Assembly: GCF_001411555.2 (NCBI RefSeq)
Contig: NC_049908.1
Span: 28,372,724-28,436,723, forward strand
Length of the DNA stretch: 64,000 bases
Direction of reading: 5' to 3'
Source of the DNA: Juglans regia
Taxonomy: Eukaryota > Streptophyta > Magnoliopsida > Fagales > Juglandaceae
The position numbers were made by a program, and so were the translations under genes. Numbering within the stretch: the first letter of the stretch is position 1; each line of letters opens with the position of its first letter. Under the pieces are notes generated by a model. That model was not told where the DNA came from and searched no databases. It saw nothing but the letters and a program-made list of their open reading frames with translations. Positions 33,653-46,834 of the stretch are shown here, piece after piece.

Positions 33653-36600
33653 GTATATAATTTTTTCAAACATTCTTGTTTGTGCGCGTGTCACTTTCGT
33701 TTGGATCTGTAGGCCTCAGAGGCAATGTTTTGCATTTTAATGGATCTCATGCAATTTTGTGTTAGCTTTTTACAATTTTTACATCAGAATATACTTCATT
33801 TCTCTGGTTTTAGATAGTCGTTCATATGTATGGCTCCTTATTCCATACGTTTTTCGCGTCTTGATCGCAAAGTTATAGTACTATAGATCTCCATCTTTGG
33901 CTGGTTGTTCTGCGTCGCTTCCTTCTTAGCTTTCTTGCCGTTATTTTTATCCAATGTTTTGAGGAACCAATGTTCACTTTATTTATTATTATCTTAATAT
34001 TTGTATTGAAAAGTTCCATGTTCAGAGTCTTTGACCCGTTCTTACCAAACCAAAGGACCTTTTGTAGCACTGCCTTCCATTGACGACATGCTTCTTGTTC
34101 TACACATCGATCGATATAGCTAAGTCATTAATCGTGCTTTTGAAGAACGAATGGTGGTGGGGTTTATTAATAGTTGAAGCCACTTTCTTAATTTCGATGG
34201 ATTTGGTTGTATTCAAGAAGCAGATTCAATGACTATGGTATATTGTAGGAATAAACAGAGTTGCTCACGACGTGTTTGACAAAAGGTTGAAGAGAAAAAC
34301 CAACTAACTCAATGAGGCAAGATCATGTCATTATTGTGGAAAGAAACAAAGAATGTAGATTTCTCGGACAATCTTAAAAAGTAGATAAAATATATGGTAA
34401 TATTATGAGTAAATTATAGTTATTTATAAACTTTGGAATTTATGTCCACCCAACCAGAACAAGTTCTTGAGGGCTACGGATTCCTTTATTGATATATAGC
34501 TAGCTAAAATCAAATAGCTTAAATATTTATGGTTTGTCTTCTTAGTACAAACATGATATATTACTCCAACCTAGCTATGTTCTTGTTTAATCAGAATAGA
34601 AAAAATCACAATCGAAATCTCAGTTTATAATTATTGCCAACCAAGTGCAATTGAGATTAGAATGGGAAAGACGTAGGAAATTGAACGGGAGAAAAACTTT
34701 CAAAATAGCTTACTGGTACAGGGAGTTTTGTCATTAGAATATGCCAACAAATTGATTCTACTACATTAACAGAGTTATAGTTATGTTTGGTTAGGTAATT
34801 CTTCTTTTTGGCTCTATCTATCCTATGGTTACTCTTGGCAAATCCTTTCTGTTTTCTTGAAAGTTTTTCCTCTAAAAGAAGATCATCATCCCTATACCAG
34901 ATATGCATCTTTGGCAATTTAAACATGATATCATAATTTTTTTTTTAAAAAGTGTTATAAAAACTGGACCATAGATTGATTCTTCATTATTCTTTATGTA
35001 ATACTAAACCAATCATATGATCATGAAATCTTGTTTGTATTTCTTTTGTTTATGAGATCTAAGATTTATTGCCCCTCTATTCACTTGGCGCCTAATATGA
35101 TCATTTGTGAATAGTTTGTTAAGGAAAATCCCATTTTGATTTAATTAATTTCTACTCCAAGTATGGCTTTATTCTTGTGCTTGCGAAGGTGTTTAGTGCA
35201 TTGTCTTGGAGTTGGTCTTCCAAGTCTCTTCAGGTAACCAAAGAGGTGGTTGAGCTTTGTGGCTCTAGTAAACCATGCAGGCCTAGAGCCATCCAAGTCT
35301 TCCAAGTCTCCAAGTCTTGGAGTTGGTCTTCCAAGTCTCCTCCCACTTGCGCGCAAGCTATTCTCCATCCAAGTCTTTTCCTTTTCACTCCCTTTCACTT
35401 TCTTATATTGTTTCTGAATGAAGTTGAAAAATAACCCCCTGATTTATAGGTTATGGCTATACAATGGGTGGCTACAACTCTAAATATGGTGCTGGAATGA
35501 CACAGGATTCACTGAAGATGTTACTCTTTTTGCAAAGATTTTGATTGAATCTCAAAATGTCCATTCATGTTATGTATTTAGATAGCCACAATATTTGTAT
35601 AACTGGAATGATCCTGAAGTTATGGGAATCTGTTCTTGTATTTGATGGCATTTATTTCATGAACATGTGGTTAATTTCAAAAGATGCACTCATGAACATG
35701 ATTTGATGAAACCCATGTATGTAAATTATATGCCATTAAATTAACATGTGTAATGAAAACAACTTTTGCACATGGTTTGAACATTTTGATCTGTCTATTA
35801 AATAGGAGCATTTTTTTATCTACCTATTAAACAAGAGCAAGGAAACTTGGTGTGGTATTTTTCCTCCAATTATCATACAATGCTATGTTACTAGCCATAC
35901 TAGATGCAAATTGGCATTTCTCTCACTTTAGATAATGGTGCAATTAAGGGCAAAATGAAAAAAAAAAAAATGCATACACATGGTTCATCTCACTTGAAAC
36001 ACTGAACTTTTAACCTATGCAACACTCTGCCATTAGTTAAAACCAAATAATAGACCAAAACCAGCTTTATAATGGAATGAGAGATTTATGTATATTGTTT
36101 CAACTTTTATACCATGAAGAATTAAACTAGACTAGACTGGGCACAACCACAACAGCAACATCGTTACTGTCCAACTATTACAATTCTAAGAAATCCAATT
36201 CCCAATATGAGGTGCTGGGAAGTCCCAATAGTACAAATGCAAAGGGTAGAGATGAGCAAAAAATGCCCAATAGGTCAGGATGAACTCAGTACCCACAAAG
36301 CATCAGTAAGTTGCCGTCCTTGTAGACCTTTTTGTAGAGATAATTTATTTTCCGCACTTCTCTTCTTCGAAAAATTTGGCAACCCAAACACAAATCTACC
36401 AAAAAGTAATTGTTGTCGCTGCTAGAACTCGCACGAACATTATACTCCTATAATGAAAATAAGTAGAAGAGCACATAAGCCTTCAGATTGCAACAAAAAT
36501 ACATGTAATCTATAAGGTACTCGAAATCAGTAAAGGAAAAAACTTGGAAACACCACCAATATGTGCTTGTCTGCATGTAACTATATTATTTCAAATATTT

Positions 36601-38050
36601 CACAAGTCTCTTCACCTATTGGTTTGTCCTTATACCGACCCTTTCATAACTTAAACAAGAACTTGGGCAAACTCTCCACCGACTAAAAGTAAATATCATA
36701 TAAAATCAAAACACTCACGGCAAAAGAAAAAAGTTCCTCACTAGCATCAAAATTCAGAATTCTGTTTCAGAGAGCAAAACCTAATTATAATTGAATCATA
36801 GAAATTACTAACTTTCTTTTTGTCATAGAAATTACGAACTTTCTTTTTGCCAATAGTAAAAGCTTATATTGAACATTATAATGTAAGGAAAAAAATGCAT
36901 GTATACACTTAACAACAAAACCTAGTGTGTGTGTGTGTGTGTGTTGTGTGTATCAGAGAGAGAGAGAGAGAAATGCGTGACTCTGGCACCACAGTTGTAG
37001 CATTTTTCATGGTCCAGCCTTGGTTTTGCCACAGCTCAAGCACATAGTCATGTGCTTGCAATTGCTTCCGTACAAGTCCATGGTCGATCCACACCCACTA
37101 CTTCAAGACCCCTTACACAACGGCAAAAGCCCCTTCTACAAAGTTTGATTCAAATTCATTTTAAATGATTCAGCTAAACATCAAATAAGAAGCCACGCTA
37201 CTTGAGTGAGATCTTGCAGAATCTCTTGGTGCCTAGTCAACGTGTGAGAAACCATTTTTGTTCCCCCTGATGATACCCAAGCTTGCATCTGTGAATTAAC
37301 TTGTGAATCATCAAATCTTATTTAATAGGATTCTATGACTCACAATCTTATATGCCAAGACCTTCTATCTAGGTCCAACTCCATTTCCCTTCTTTCATCA
37401 GTTTTGACTTATCCAATATATGTATGATGTCTTGAATTCTAACTGACTAGAATTTATTGTGAGTCATCAAATCTTATTTTATAGGATTCTATGATTCTCT
37501 TAGGATGTATGAAATCTGATATACTGCAAACAGATTCCATACCCAAAAAAAAAAAAAAAAATGACAAGGAGAACATGTGCTTTCGTGTGTATGGACATGT
37601 CTTCCAAACCCGGCCATGCTTTCTAATCTCATCGAAGTTTCAGGATAGAATGCAACCTCCAATCTCTAGCTAATACTAGATATGCATCATCCAAAAACAA
37701 CCCCATTAATTTCTAGCAAAATACCATTAATTTACAACTCATATAACTAAACCCTAGAAGAAAAAAGAGAGGTTGTAAACACAGAAAAAAAAAATTGTAT
37801 GACTAAACCCTAGAATTATAGAGAAAAAAGAAGTAAGACATGGAAAAACTTGAAGAAGATTATTTACAAGAAACGATACATTACCCCTCCCGCAGATCTG
37901 AGGGTTTCACGTCGGTGGATTGAGGGCTTCAATCTGAGTGTGTCGAACTCGCAGAGAAAAAGAAGAAACCATAGAGTAGAAGAAAAAATCTCAGAGAAGA
38001 AGAAGAAGAAACCTCAGAGAAGAAGAAGAAGAAGAAGAAGAAATTGTTAG
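33653..38050. other. Interior of the Mutator-like element, mostly unrecognised
   Basis: A 25-bp exact repeat starting TCTTGGAGTTGGTCTTCC occurs at 35204 and 35315. On the minus strand, an LTR-like promoter (CCTATAAATCAGGGGG, about 35451-35436) precedes it, so 35120-35600 may be LTR debris. 36200-36430 and 36950-37130 have mixed-complexity sequence that could be other captured fragments, but I cannot name them. (GT)n and (AG)n runs at 36927-36972, poly-A at 37542-37560, and a (GAA)n run at 37995-38042. Confidence 0.35.
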
Positions 38051-38396
38051 GATCACCTGCGAACTCGAAATCGCAGTGTAGAGGAGCTCGGGGCTTCGGG
38101 GGAGGAACTCGAAATCTCTGTTGCGGGCTCGGGAAATGACAGTGCAGAGGAGCTCAAGAAATGACAGTGCAGAGGACCTGCTTGGGGGGGTGGGGGGAGA
38201 AGAATGAAAGAAACGGGAAGAGAGAAGAGGAAGAAAGAAACAGAGAGAGAGGAAGAAAGGTAAACGCGAGGGGAGGGGAGGTGGGTGAAACGAAATGAAA
38301 ATTCAAAATGTGTTGAAAATCTCTCAAGCCCCCTGTTTCGACACGTAATGCGTGCAACTTGGATGCAGCCTACAGTGGATGCTAGCAAGATTTTTC
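38051..38396. other. Right subterminal region of the Mutator-like element
   Basis: Purine-rich on the plus strand, with two copies of GAAATGACAGTGCAGAGGA at about 38133 and 38158. On the minus strand it would read like a pyrimidine-rich leader. Open frames here are low-complexity Ser/Phe/Pro and unlikely to be proteins. Confidence 0.4.
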
Positions 38397-38406
38397 CATA
38401 TTTTAT

Positions 38407-41129
38407 CTTTAGATCATCTAGTCGGCCGCCTAGTTTTTACTGTTGAGCATGACTGCTAATTCATTTTCTTCTTTTTTTTTAAATATTTTAAAAAATATAC
38501 AAATTCACTAATAGTATATTTTTTAAATATTTTAAAAAAAAATTATATTATATTAGCGGTCAAACTTAGGGAGCAAACCCAATGGATAAATTAGCATTTT
38601 CTTTTTATTTTTATAATAGTAAAAGGGAGGGTGTTACCGTTGATTCAAAGTTCTAATTCTTACATTAAAAAAAAAAACATAGAGAGAAGTCATTTTTTCA
38701 GAAATAAAATGTACGTTTATTATAAATAAATGACATTTGGTACATTAAAAAACCCTTAAAAATGATTTTGAACGCAATAGCTTAGAGTTTTGTGAAAAGA
38801 AATAAAATATAATCTTTATTCGTTTTCCCTTAGAAAGTGTGAAATACCAATGAGTGATAATTGGTATTTTCATTATGTCAAGGTTTACATATGTTGGACT
38901 TGTTTGTGTGGAGTTTCGTTCTGTTCGAGTGTAGTTTGGTTTGATGACCTGATTCGACAATAACTCGTTGTGATTTTTTTGTAAATTTTCAATAAGATTT
39001 GGATCATGGAGCATGGCCTTGGGCCAATAGGCTCAAGTTGAAGCAAATTACGGTTTACAAGAGAATTAAGGTTTAGCTTTTGAACCGAACCAATCTGACC
39101 CGCTAATTAGAGTTTATTATATATATGGTATTATTTTTGTACAGCTGTCGTATTGCCTCGCTGTGTATTATACTATCATCTAAAATAAAATTCTTTGCAG
39201 TTCTGCGAAAGTAGGCATATTGTTGAATCATTTAAATCTTGTGTCATGTGTGATTGATTACGTTTTTACTTTAGTTTCTTTCTTATTGTTCCTTACAACA
39301 TATGTAGGGAGATGTAATCCCTATAGGTTAGCTCAAGTGGTAAAGAGTTTGGTCTTGGTGGTATCTCCCTCCAAATCAAAGGTTTGAATCCTTTTAGATG
39401 TAAATAATTTTTAGAGACTATCAAAGCTGAGGAAATTTTTTCTTAAATTATCTGAGATGCACTTACAGAAAACTCTTTATCAAATGCCTATACATTCCCA
39501 AGACTAATAAGGACTTTGTTCTTGGAATGGCAACTAAAAAAAACATATGAGATGTGAATGCATGTAGAAAAACTCAAGCAATCAATTAGCTTATTGCCAC
39601 TCCATAGTCATAATACGCCAAACTAAAGTACGGTTTTGATAGGGAGATGATATAAGATGGTTTTATATAAAAGTTGAATAAAATATTGTTAAAATATATA
39701 TTTTAATATTATTATTGTTTTGGATTCGAAAAAGTTAAATTATTTATTATATTTTATATAAAAATTTGAAAAAATTGTAATGATGAAATAAAATTATTTC
39801 TGTATCCAAACGAGATCTAAATTTTTGAGAAAGTTCATTAACTTCGTTTCAGTCAATAAATTATATAACAATTGTTCCTGAAACATATAAAGAAACATAT
39901 ACTTTTCACATATTTAAGAGATATATATATATATATATATTAATTTTGTTTTGGGTGAGGAGAATAATAGCTAGCCTACCGACAAGGATGCCTACAGAGA
40001 ATGTGGAATATTAGATGTGGAAAAGGGTCCTACTTGGGACTGGAAAGTCGTAATATAGAATTAATAGAGAAGCGCCATTGTTAATAGGAATGAAGCTTTC
40101 TAGCCCGACTCCATAGAAACGGATAAAAAGTAGTGCGTTGTTGATGAGCTGAGCTGTGCTTTAGCTGGATATCATATCATTTCTGCTATATATCTATATA
40201 TATATATATATAAGCTGCAGGAGATTGTAAAGCTAATATGGCAATCTGCCATCTCATTAATGGAAATTCACATTAGGGAAAAAGCAATAGAAGTAGGGCT
40301 TTTACCCATCTCATTTGCATGGAAAATATTTTTTACATACATTTGATTTAATTATGCTTCCCACTTTCATTCTTGATCATTGTCTTGGTATCGATAATTA
40401 ATAATTTAATATGATATTAAAATAATATATACAAGGAATTGCTACTCTGCACTCTTAAATGTACGGTTCAAAGTTAACGCTAGTATATTTAATTTTTTTA
40501 ATATTAAAAGAGTAATGCTAGAGATAAATCACTATAGTAATGCATACTTTGCACTCACTGCGTGACTGCTTCTAGTTGATTGTTTTCGACATTCACTTAG
40601 AGAGATGTGTGGTCTAGATGATGCCACATCATATGTATAAAACAGATGCTCTCAATAATAAATTCTATCTATATTTAGTCAAAAAGAAATTAAAAGACAG
40701 TTAAAAACATCATTTTTTTATTTTCCCAACTTCATTTTCTAAATATGGTAATAACATGACTGTGCGTTGGAAGCATTGGGCCTTCCTATAAATGGACCGT
40801 GCGAATGAAGTCGAGGTCCACACATAAACGACGTCGTTTGTAAAACATGCCTTTTTGAGAAAGGAAAAGTCACTTTTTTTTGTTTTTTTAATTGAGGAAC
40901 TATTGATTACCAAATTCAAAATCATCCCCTCAGTGGCACAACCGCAAATCTCTACCGATCCGAGCCCTGTTTGATATTTCCCTCCACCCTCCACAAAAAT
41001 AATATATAAATCCTCCCCTGTTCTTCTCGAACCTCTGGAACCCCCACACTCTCCTCTACCACTCTTTCTGGAAATCTTCCAATTTGGTCTGGTTCCTCTC
41101 TTCTTTGGGAATCCCTCCGAGACGATAAG
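38407..41129. other. Intergenic region, importin promoter at right
   Basis: No gene recognised. It has a MITE at 39628, (AT)n runs at 39920-39941 and 40195-40212, and a tRNA-like word string near 39331 that does not fold as a tRNA. 40920-41129 is C/T-rich and is likely the 5' UTR and promoter of the importin-alpha gene. Confidence 0.4.
39628..39830. mobile_element. MITE, family A copy 8
   Basis: Begins GTACGGTTTTGATAGGGAGATGA and ends GTATCCAAACGAGATCT, with the shared AAATTATTTATTATATTTTA core. Confidence 0.6.
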
Positions 41130-44100
41130 ATGTCTTTGAGGCCGAACGCTAGGACGGAGGTACGTCGCAACCGGTACAAGGTGGCGGTGGACGCTGAGGA
41201 AGGGAGGCGGCGAAGGGAGGACAACATGGTGGAGATCCGCAAGAGCCGCAGGGAGGAAAGCTTGCTCAAGAAACGCCGCGAGGGCCTCCAGGCCCAGAAC
41301 CTCGCTTCCTCTTTCCACACCACAGCCGTCGAGAAGAAGGTTATACGCACCACCACCATTCTCCATTCAACTTCTTATTAGTGCTCGATTCGATCCGCTT
41401 TCTGCCGCTGTAGCTCTTTTTATGATTTGGATGAATTCCTTGTTGGATCGTTTATATTTGTTTTAGGTTCATTTTGTTTTTCTTGTTTCATGTTTCCCCT
41501 GTAAATGGAATCTTGTCTAATTTAGGTTTCGTTTTAGATTTTTTTTCTTGGTCTTCAAGTTCCATTCTGTAAATTTGATGAATGTTTGATGGGGGTTGGT
41601 GTTTGGTTAGATAATTTGTTGCTGCTTCAGCTGGTCAGAACTTGCTTTAATCCTCCGTTTGAGTGTATCGCTTTTTGGGATAGCAGTTCAATTTCATGAT
41701 CTCGATGAAATTGCTTGGGGGATTAGGGTTTGGTTGGATTATTTGTCGTTGTTTTAGCTGGATGTAAAATTTAGTTGGTTTCTAGTTTGTTGATCGGTGT
41801 GCGTTTATAATCTTGGCTGTTACTTGCACTTTTGACTTTAGTGGAATGGAGCTAGAATGAGGAATGAATATTGGATTTTGCATGGTTGATTGCAGTGGTT
41901 TGAGCTGGCTGATTATGTATGATCTTGGGTTGAGTCTCATATGATAATTTTTTTTTTTGAGCAGTATTCATGTGATAAAATGAAAGTGAATTCTCTCTGT
42001 TTTATTTAAATCAGGGCTTCGTTGAATTGGATATGGCCTTGTTTAAATGAGTGTAAAGTTTTGTGAGCTTGATGATTTTGCCTTCTTGGATTTATTCGTA
42101 TGCAGTCCAAATAATAGTGAATTTGATGATTTGTTTTGGAATTAGCGTTTGGGTTTTTTTTTTTTTTTTGGGGGGGGGGGGGGGGGGGCACTCAGTATAT
42201 TCTTTTAAGTTGTCTCAATTTGGAAAAATTTTCTTGTGTTAGTTTTTGTATTATTGGTAGTATACCTATAAAAAAAAAATATTTTTGACTGTATCTTTCT
42301 AATTATGTTCCTATTGTTTGATTGCAGTTGGAACATCTGCCATCCATGGTTGCAGGAGTTTGGAGTGACGATAGTAATCTGCAGCTCGAGGCAACTACTC
42401 AATTCAGGAAATTGCTTTCAATCGGTGAGTAATTGCTGTCTCTTTGGATCTATTGTACATCTATATCCAATACAATTATCTGCTTATTATTTTTTTCTCC
42501 AGAGCGCAGCCCTCCAATCGAGGAAGTGATTCAATCAGGTGTTGTTCCTCGCTTTGTTGAGTTTCTTATCAGGGAGGACTTCCCTCAGCTTCAGGTTTAT
42601 TGCATGCTATCTATTATCTAGTTTATATTTTCACATGTGACCATGAACTTAGCACTTTTATTGCTTGAAAACTCCTGTAGTTTGAGGCAGCATGGGCTCT
42701 CACTAACATTGCTTCTGGGACATCTGAGAACACAAAGGTGGTAATTGATCACGGGGCTGTCCCAATATTTGTCAAACTTCTTGGTTCTCCTAGTGATGAT
42801 GTTCGTGAGCAGGTACATATGATTTGTGGGCTTACACTAGATCTTTTGTACTTTTTGTAGTATTATCTGCGATTAACTTTCATTTTTACTTAAAGTTCAA
42901 CTGAATTTATCCTTCCTCAACTTCCTTTTGGATGTACAGGCTGTTTGGGCACTGGGAAATGTTGCTGGTGATTCTCCTAGATGCCGTGATCTTGTTCTTG
43001 GTCATGGGGCTTTGCTTCCTTTACTGGCACAATTGAATGAGCATGCCAAGCTTTCCATGCTGAGAAATGCTACGTGGACTCTTTCAAACTTTTGCCGAGG
43101 CAAGCCCCAACCTCCTTTTGATCAGGTTAGATATCTTGGATGCTATTTAGCTTAAATTATGTTGTCAATTTTGATTTTGAATTACTCTCTCTTTGCTTAG
43201 TAATTCTAGCTGTTGTGGATAATGAATCAATGATATCTTGGCATTGGGTCGCTCCCTTCAATGTGGATATCCTATTTTGAAATGACATGATTGTAAAAAT
43301 TATGGCGATCTTTATAAAATTTCCTATAATACATATTAGAGGGGACACGAATTTTAAAAAGAATTTGGTCTGGTTTGTTTAGAAAATTCAGGATAGGACA
43401 ATAAATTGAGAAAGTAACAACTTTGAAATTGGGCATTCCAAAATAAAAGTAAAACATTTAAATTAGTATATTGAGAATACGTGAAAGTTAATAGGAGGTG
43501 GTGTTGTTGTTGAAATCCTTAGGGGGATGGGTATGCCACTGATGTTTTCACACGCATTGACCACGAGATTGTCATTTTTTTCTTTTAATTGTATATTACA
43601 CAGGTTAAGCCTGCCCTCCCAGCTCTTGCACGCCTTATTCATTCAAATGATGAAGAAGTCTTGACTGATGCTTGTTGGGCCCTCTCATATCTGTCTGATG
43701 GTACAAACGACAAAATTCAAGCTGTTATAGAAGCAGGTGTTTGTCCTCGGCTTGTTGAGCTTTTACTGTGAGTGCTTAATCTTTCACCTTTTTTCCTGTT
43801 GTGGAAGGTGTTAAATCTTTTTATTTTGCCTCCAAATTCTGAACTTTCTTACCATTTTTCAGTCACCCATCTCCTTCAGTTCTCATTCCTGCACTTCGTA
43901 CAGTTGGAAATATTGTTACTGGAGATGATATGCAGACTCAGGTATTGGAAACTTCTGTACCTCAAATTGTTCTGATTTTACTTGTCTTTTTCTAAAATTC
44001 CACCTCATCATGGGAGGGGGAAGAAACATGGGTCATCACTTAATTCTAAGTTGATAGGTTATTGTCTGTGCTTAGATTGATCTAGTTTGGTCCTATTTGG

Positions 44101-45469
44101 AATCAAATGAGGCATGTATGAAGAGATGCAATCTGATACAATTTACCTTTTTAATTTTCTAAATAAAATCTCATTTCATTCCACAACTTAAAAGGGAAGA
44201 GAATACAAACTCACAAAGAAGTTCTCTTTCTTACAAGTAATTGGATTGGACTTGGGCTTTTTGTTTGACCCAAGTAGCTCGGCAATATTTCTTCTACTAA
44301 TTAAATTGGCACAACATAATCAGATATATATTTTTTTTTAAAAATAAGCTTGATGGCTGAAAAGAAGCCTTATTAGATATTGGAATGTACTGAGCACTGC
44401 ACCATTTATTAGTTGGAGTTGTAGTTGAAATTTGAACGAATAAAATAGAAGCTAGCCTTTCAAACTTCTGAGTACTGCACCACCTTCTTCCTCTCAAGAA
44501 CAGATGTGCTCTTTTCATTTTGTTATTTCTTTCCTTCTGCATTAGTTGTCCAATATAAAATCATGCCATTTGAGTTGAAACTTTTTCGTCTTATTTTCAA
44601 CTAATGAATGATGGTGTTGCCCAGGTTATTATCAACCACAATGCTCTTCACTGCCTTTTGAACCTATTGACCAATAATTACAAAAAGAGCATCAAGAAAG
44701 AAGCTTGCTGGACTATTTCAAATATCACTGCTGGTAACAAGGAGCAGATTCAGGTAACTTGTATGTCAAAGCTTTTCCAGAATGAATTTGTATCTTCTCT
44801 TTAGTTGTAGTTTTGTTTCTCTGGGTTTCACAACTTCCATCGATGATGACTACAGAATGATGTATTATTATATGTTACAGGCTGTCATTGAGGCTAATAT
44901 TATCGCCCCGCTTGTTCATCTGCTTCAAAATGCTGAATTTGATATTAGGAAAGAGGCTGCGTGGGCAATCTCAAATGCAACATCTGGTGGCTCTCATGAA
45001 CAAATAAAGTATGTAACAATCTCTTTGTTTTCTTAGTTTTTCTTTGAAAATATGTTTGGCCTGCAGATTTTTATATTCCTTTGCTGGTTACAGGTTTTTG
45101 GTAAATCAAGGGTGTATCAAACCCTTATGTGATCTTCTCATCTGCCCTGACCCGAGGATTGTCACAGTTTGTTTGGAAGGGCTTGAGAACATATTGAAGG
45201 TAGGGGAAGCCGAGAAGAATCTGGGAACTACTGGAGATGTCAATCCCTATGCTCAAATGATTGATGATGCAGAGGGGCTAGAGAAAATTGAGAATCTCCA
45301 GAGTCACGACAACACCGAGATTTATGAGAAGGCTGTGAAGATTCTTGAGACATACTGGTTGGAGGAAGAGGATGACACAATGCCACCGGGTGATGCTCCC
45401 CAGACTGCATTCAACTTTGGAGGGAGTGAGATTCCTACTGTACCTTCTGGTGGATTTAGCTTCAACTGA
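41130..45469 (+). CDS. IMPA: Importin subunit alpha
   Basis: Exons: 41130-41339, 42328-42424, 42503-42594, 42681-42812, 42940-43125, 43604-43767, 43863-43941, 44625-44753, 44881-45008, 45094-45469; 1593 bp, 530 aa, the normal family length, all GT-AG. Residues 1 to about 75 are the importin-beta-binding domain ([29 protein letters not shown]). Then come about ten armadillo repeats with the NLS-groove W...N signature ([99 protein letters not shown]). The C-terminal segment ends in [10 protein letters not shown]. The protein binds classical NLS cargo and importin-beta for nuclear import. Groove tryptophans and asparagines are intact except the fourth repeat, where N is Y, as is usual in the family. 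Paralogue number not assigned. Confidence 0.96.
42154..42188. repeat. T16-G19 homopolymer pair in importin intron 1
   Basis: Sixteen T followed directly by nineteen G, inside the 988-bp first intron. The length is probably unreliable or polymorphic. Confidence 0.9.
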
Positions 45470-46834
45470 AGGTATCCTCGTACTAGTGTACTTCTAGTCC
45501 TGTGGGGTTCTTATTCAACTAGTTTTTGCTCTTGTTTGGATAGATGCCTTCAACAGTTTTTCTTATTCAAATTTGATCAGGATTTGGTGGTGGGAGAATA
45601 GTTGGGGTCAGGTCAGTTGTCTTGTCGTGTTTGGGTCCTCTTTGGTCCGTCCAGTATCAGGCGTGATTTTTGGGGTTGGTGGACTGGCTGGGTGTTGTAA
45701 ATGGCTGGATTTCTCAGGTGTGGCAGGGACGATACTTGGACTGGATATATGATGAATTGGAATATATTGCTGCAACAAGGATGTGGAGCCAGAGTTGTTT
45801 ATTTGGGGAAGGGTTATCCCGGGTGATTAGGCTCTCCTATGAAGTTGATGTTGAGTCCATTAAATTTGTTTTTACTGGTTAAGTTGCCATAGAAGTGGAG
45901 TCTGTCTGTTTCCGGGTGATTTTTGCACTCTCAAACTCTCCTTTTTAGCTACAAAGGGAAAATTGGAATTTTCCGTTCCTTACTATTTTGTATGTTGTGA
46001 TTTTTTCTTTTCCCTTTTTGAGTCGAAATTGTATTATGTAGTATACAAATTTACTGGTATGATATGAAAAGCTGTCCAAAATGCACCAAAGGGGAAGAGT
46101 TTCTACTTTCTATTGCTCTTGATTTAAAACTGGATTGTCTTGCACTTCATGAGATGAATATAGAATGTTACCGGTCAGGATGCGTTGGGGTGGATTGGAG
46201 CTGTAGATTTACAAACGTTCGAATCTGTATTGAGAGTTTACCTTTGATTACTTGACACAAAGTTCTAATATTTGAGTCTACTTCTCAACAGTAGGCCCTC
46301 GTCTCTGTCATTTGAAACAAAAAAAGAAACTTGGACCGTTCTGAAAAAAACTTACTTTCTTTTATGGTTGGTCTGGCCATATTAAAATTTCAGTGTTGAA
46401 TTAGATTGTATTTTTCAGACAGTTGATTCAAATGGGTTAATCTTCAGCAATACCGCCTCATGCTGTCAAGTTTGGGGACTCCTTGCGCATGAACATAAAC
46501 AATTACTTGCTTTTCTTTTTCTCTCGTTTCTGGCTAACTCCAAACAGCCAAGTGCCACCCACCATTTCATTCTCTCCAGCATGCAGTGGCTAATGGCGGG
46601 GAGACTGTGTCCATGGCCGTCTTCAACATTTTGTTCTTTTCAACTCATACTCGAACCTGCCTCCTATATTTTAATCAAATGTCCGACTGATTCTTTTAAT
46701 TTCTTTTATAGCTTGTCATTTTAAATTTTTTTTCCAACTCTCCCTCTTTTCTCCTCCCACGCCATCTCTTCCTACCTGCCATCCAACTTTTCCTTCGTTT
46801 CCAAATTCTCTCTCAAATGCAAAAGCACAAATAA
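45470..46834. other. Importin-alpha 3' UTR and spacer
   Basis: 45470 to about 46050 is probably the 3' UTR; a T-rich stretch with AATTGTATTATGTAGTATAC near 46025 may mark its end. The open frames at 45670 and 46064 have no domain. The rest shows nothing recognisable. Confidence 0.45.

Larger units (their letters stand above)
33018..38397. mobile_element. Mutator-like element (Pack-MULE type) carrying a gene fragment
   Basis: Flanked by an exact 9-bp duplication ATATTTTAT (33009-33017 and 38398-38406), the size made by Mutator-like transposases. Each end, read inward, has CCACTGTAG at positions 20-28 from the terminus, then TTGCAC and TACGTG words in the same order (left 33018-33075, right 38397-38340). 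About 17 of the first 28 positions match, so these are diverged terminal inverted repeats. Inside I see the first exon of a glyoxalase-like gene, LTR-like sequence near 35.2 kb, simple repeats, and no MURA-like transposase. It therefore looks like a non-autonomous MULE that carries gene sequence. Confidence 0.72.

Noticed and set aside
38053..38388. Minus-strand Ser/Pro/Phe-rich frame resembling a secreted protein
   Set aside because: Lies in the subterminal and terminal repeat of the Mutator-like element; purine/pyrimidine skew explains the frame.
39320..39410. tRNA-like string TAGGTTAGCTCAAGTGGTAAAG followed by GGTTTGAATCC
   Set aside because: Box A- and B-like words are present, but no matching acceptor stem or anticodon arm can be drawn; probably a tRNA-derived SINE or decayed tRNA relic.
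40710..41366. 218-residue minus-strand open frame over the importin 5' end
   Set aside because: Antisense shadow of the importin-beta-binding exon and its leader; no family match.
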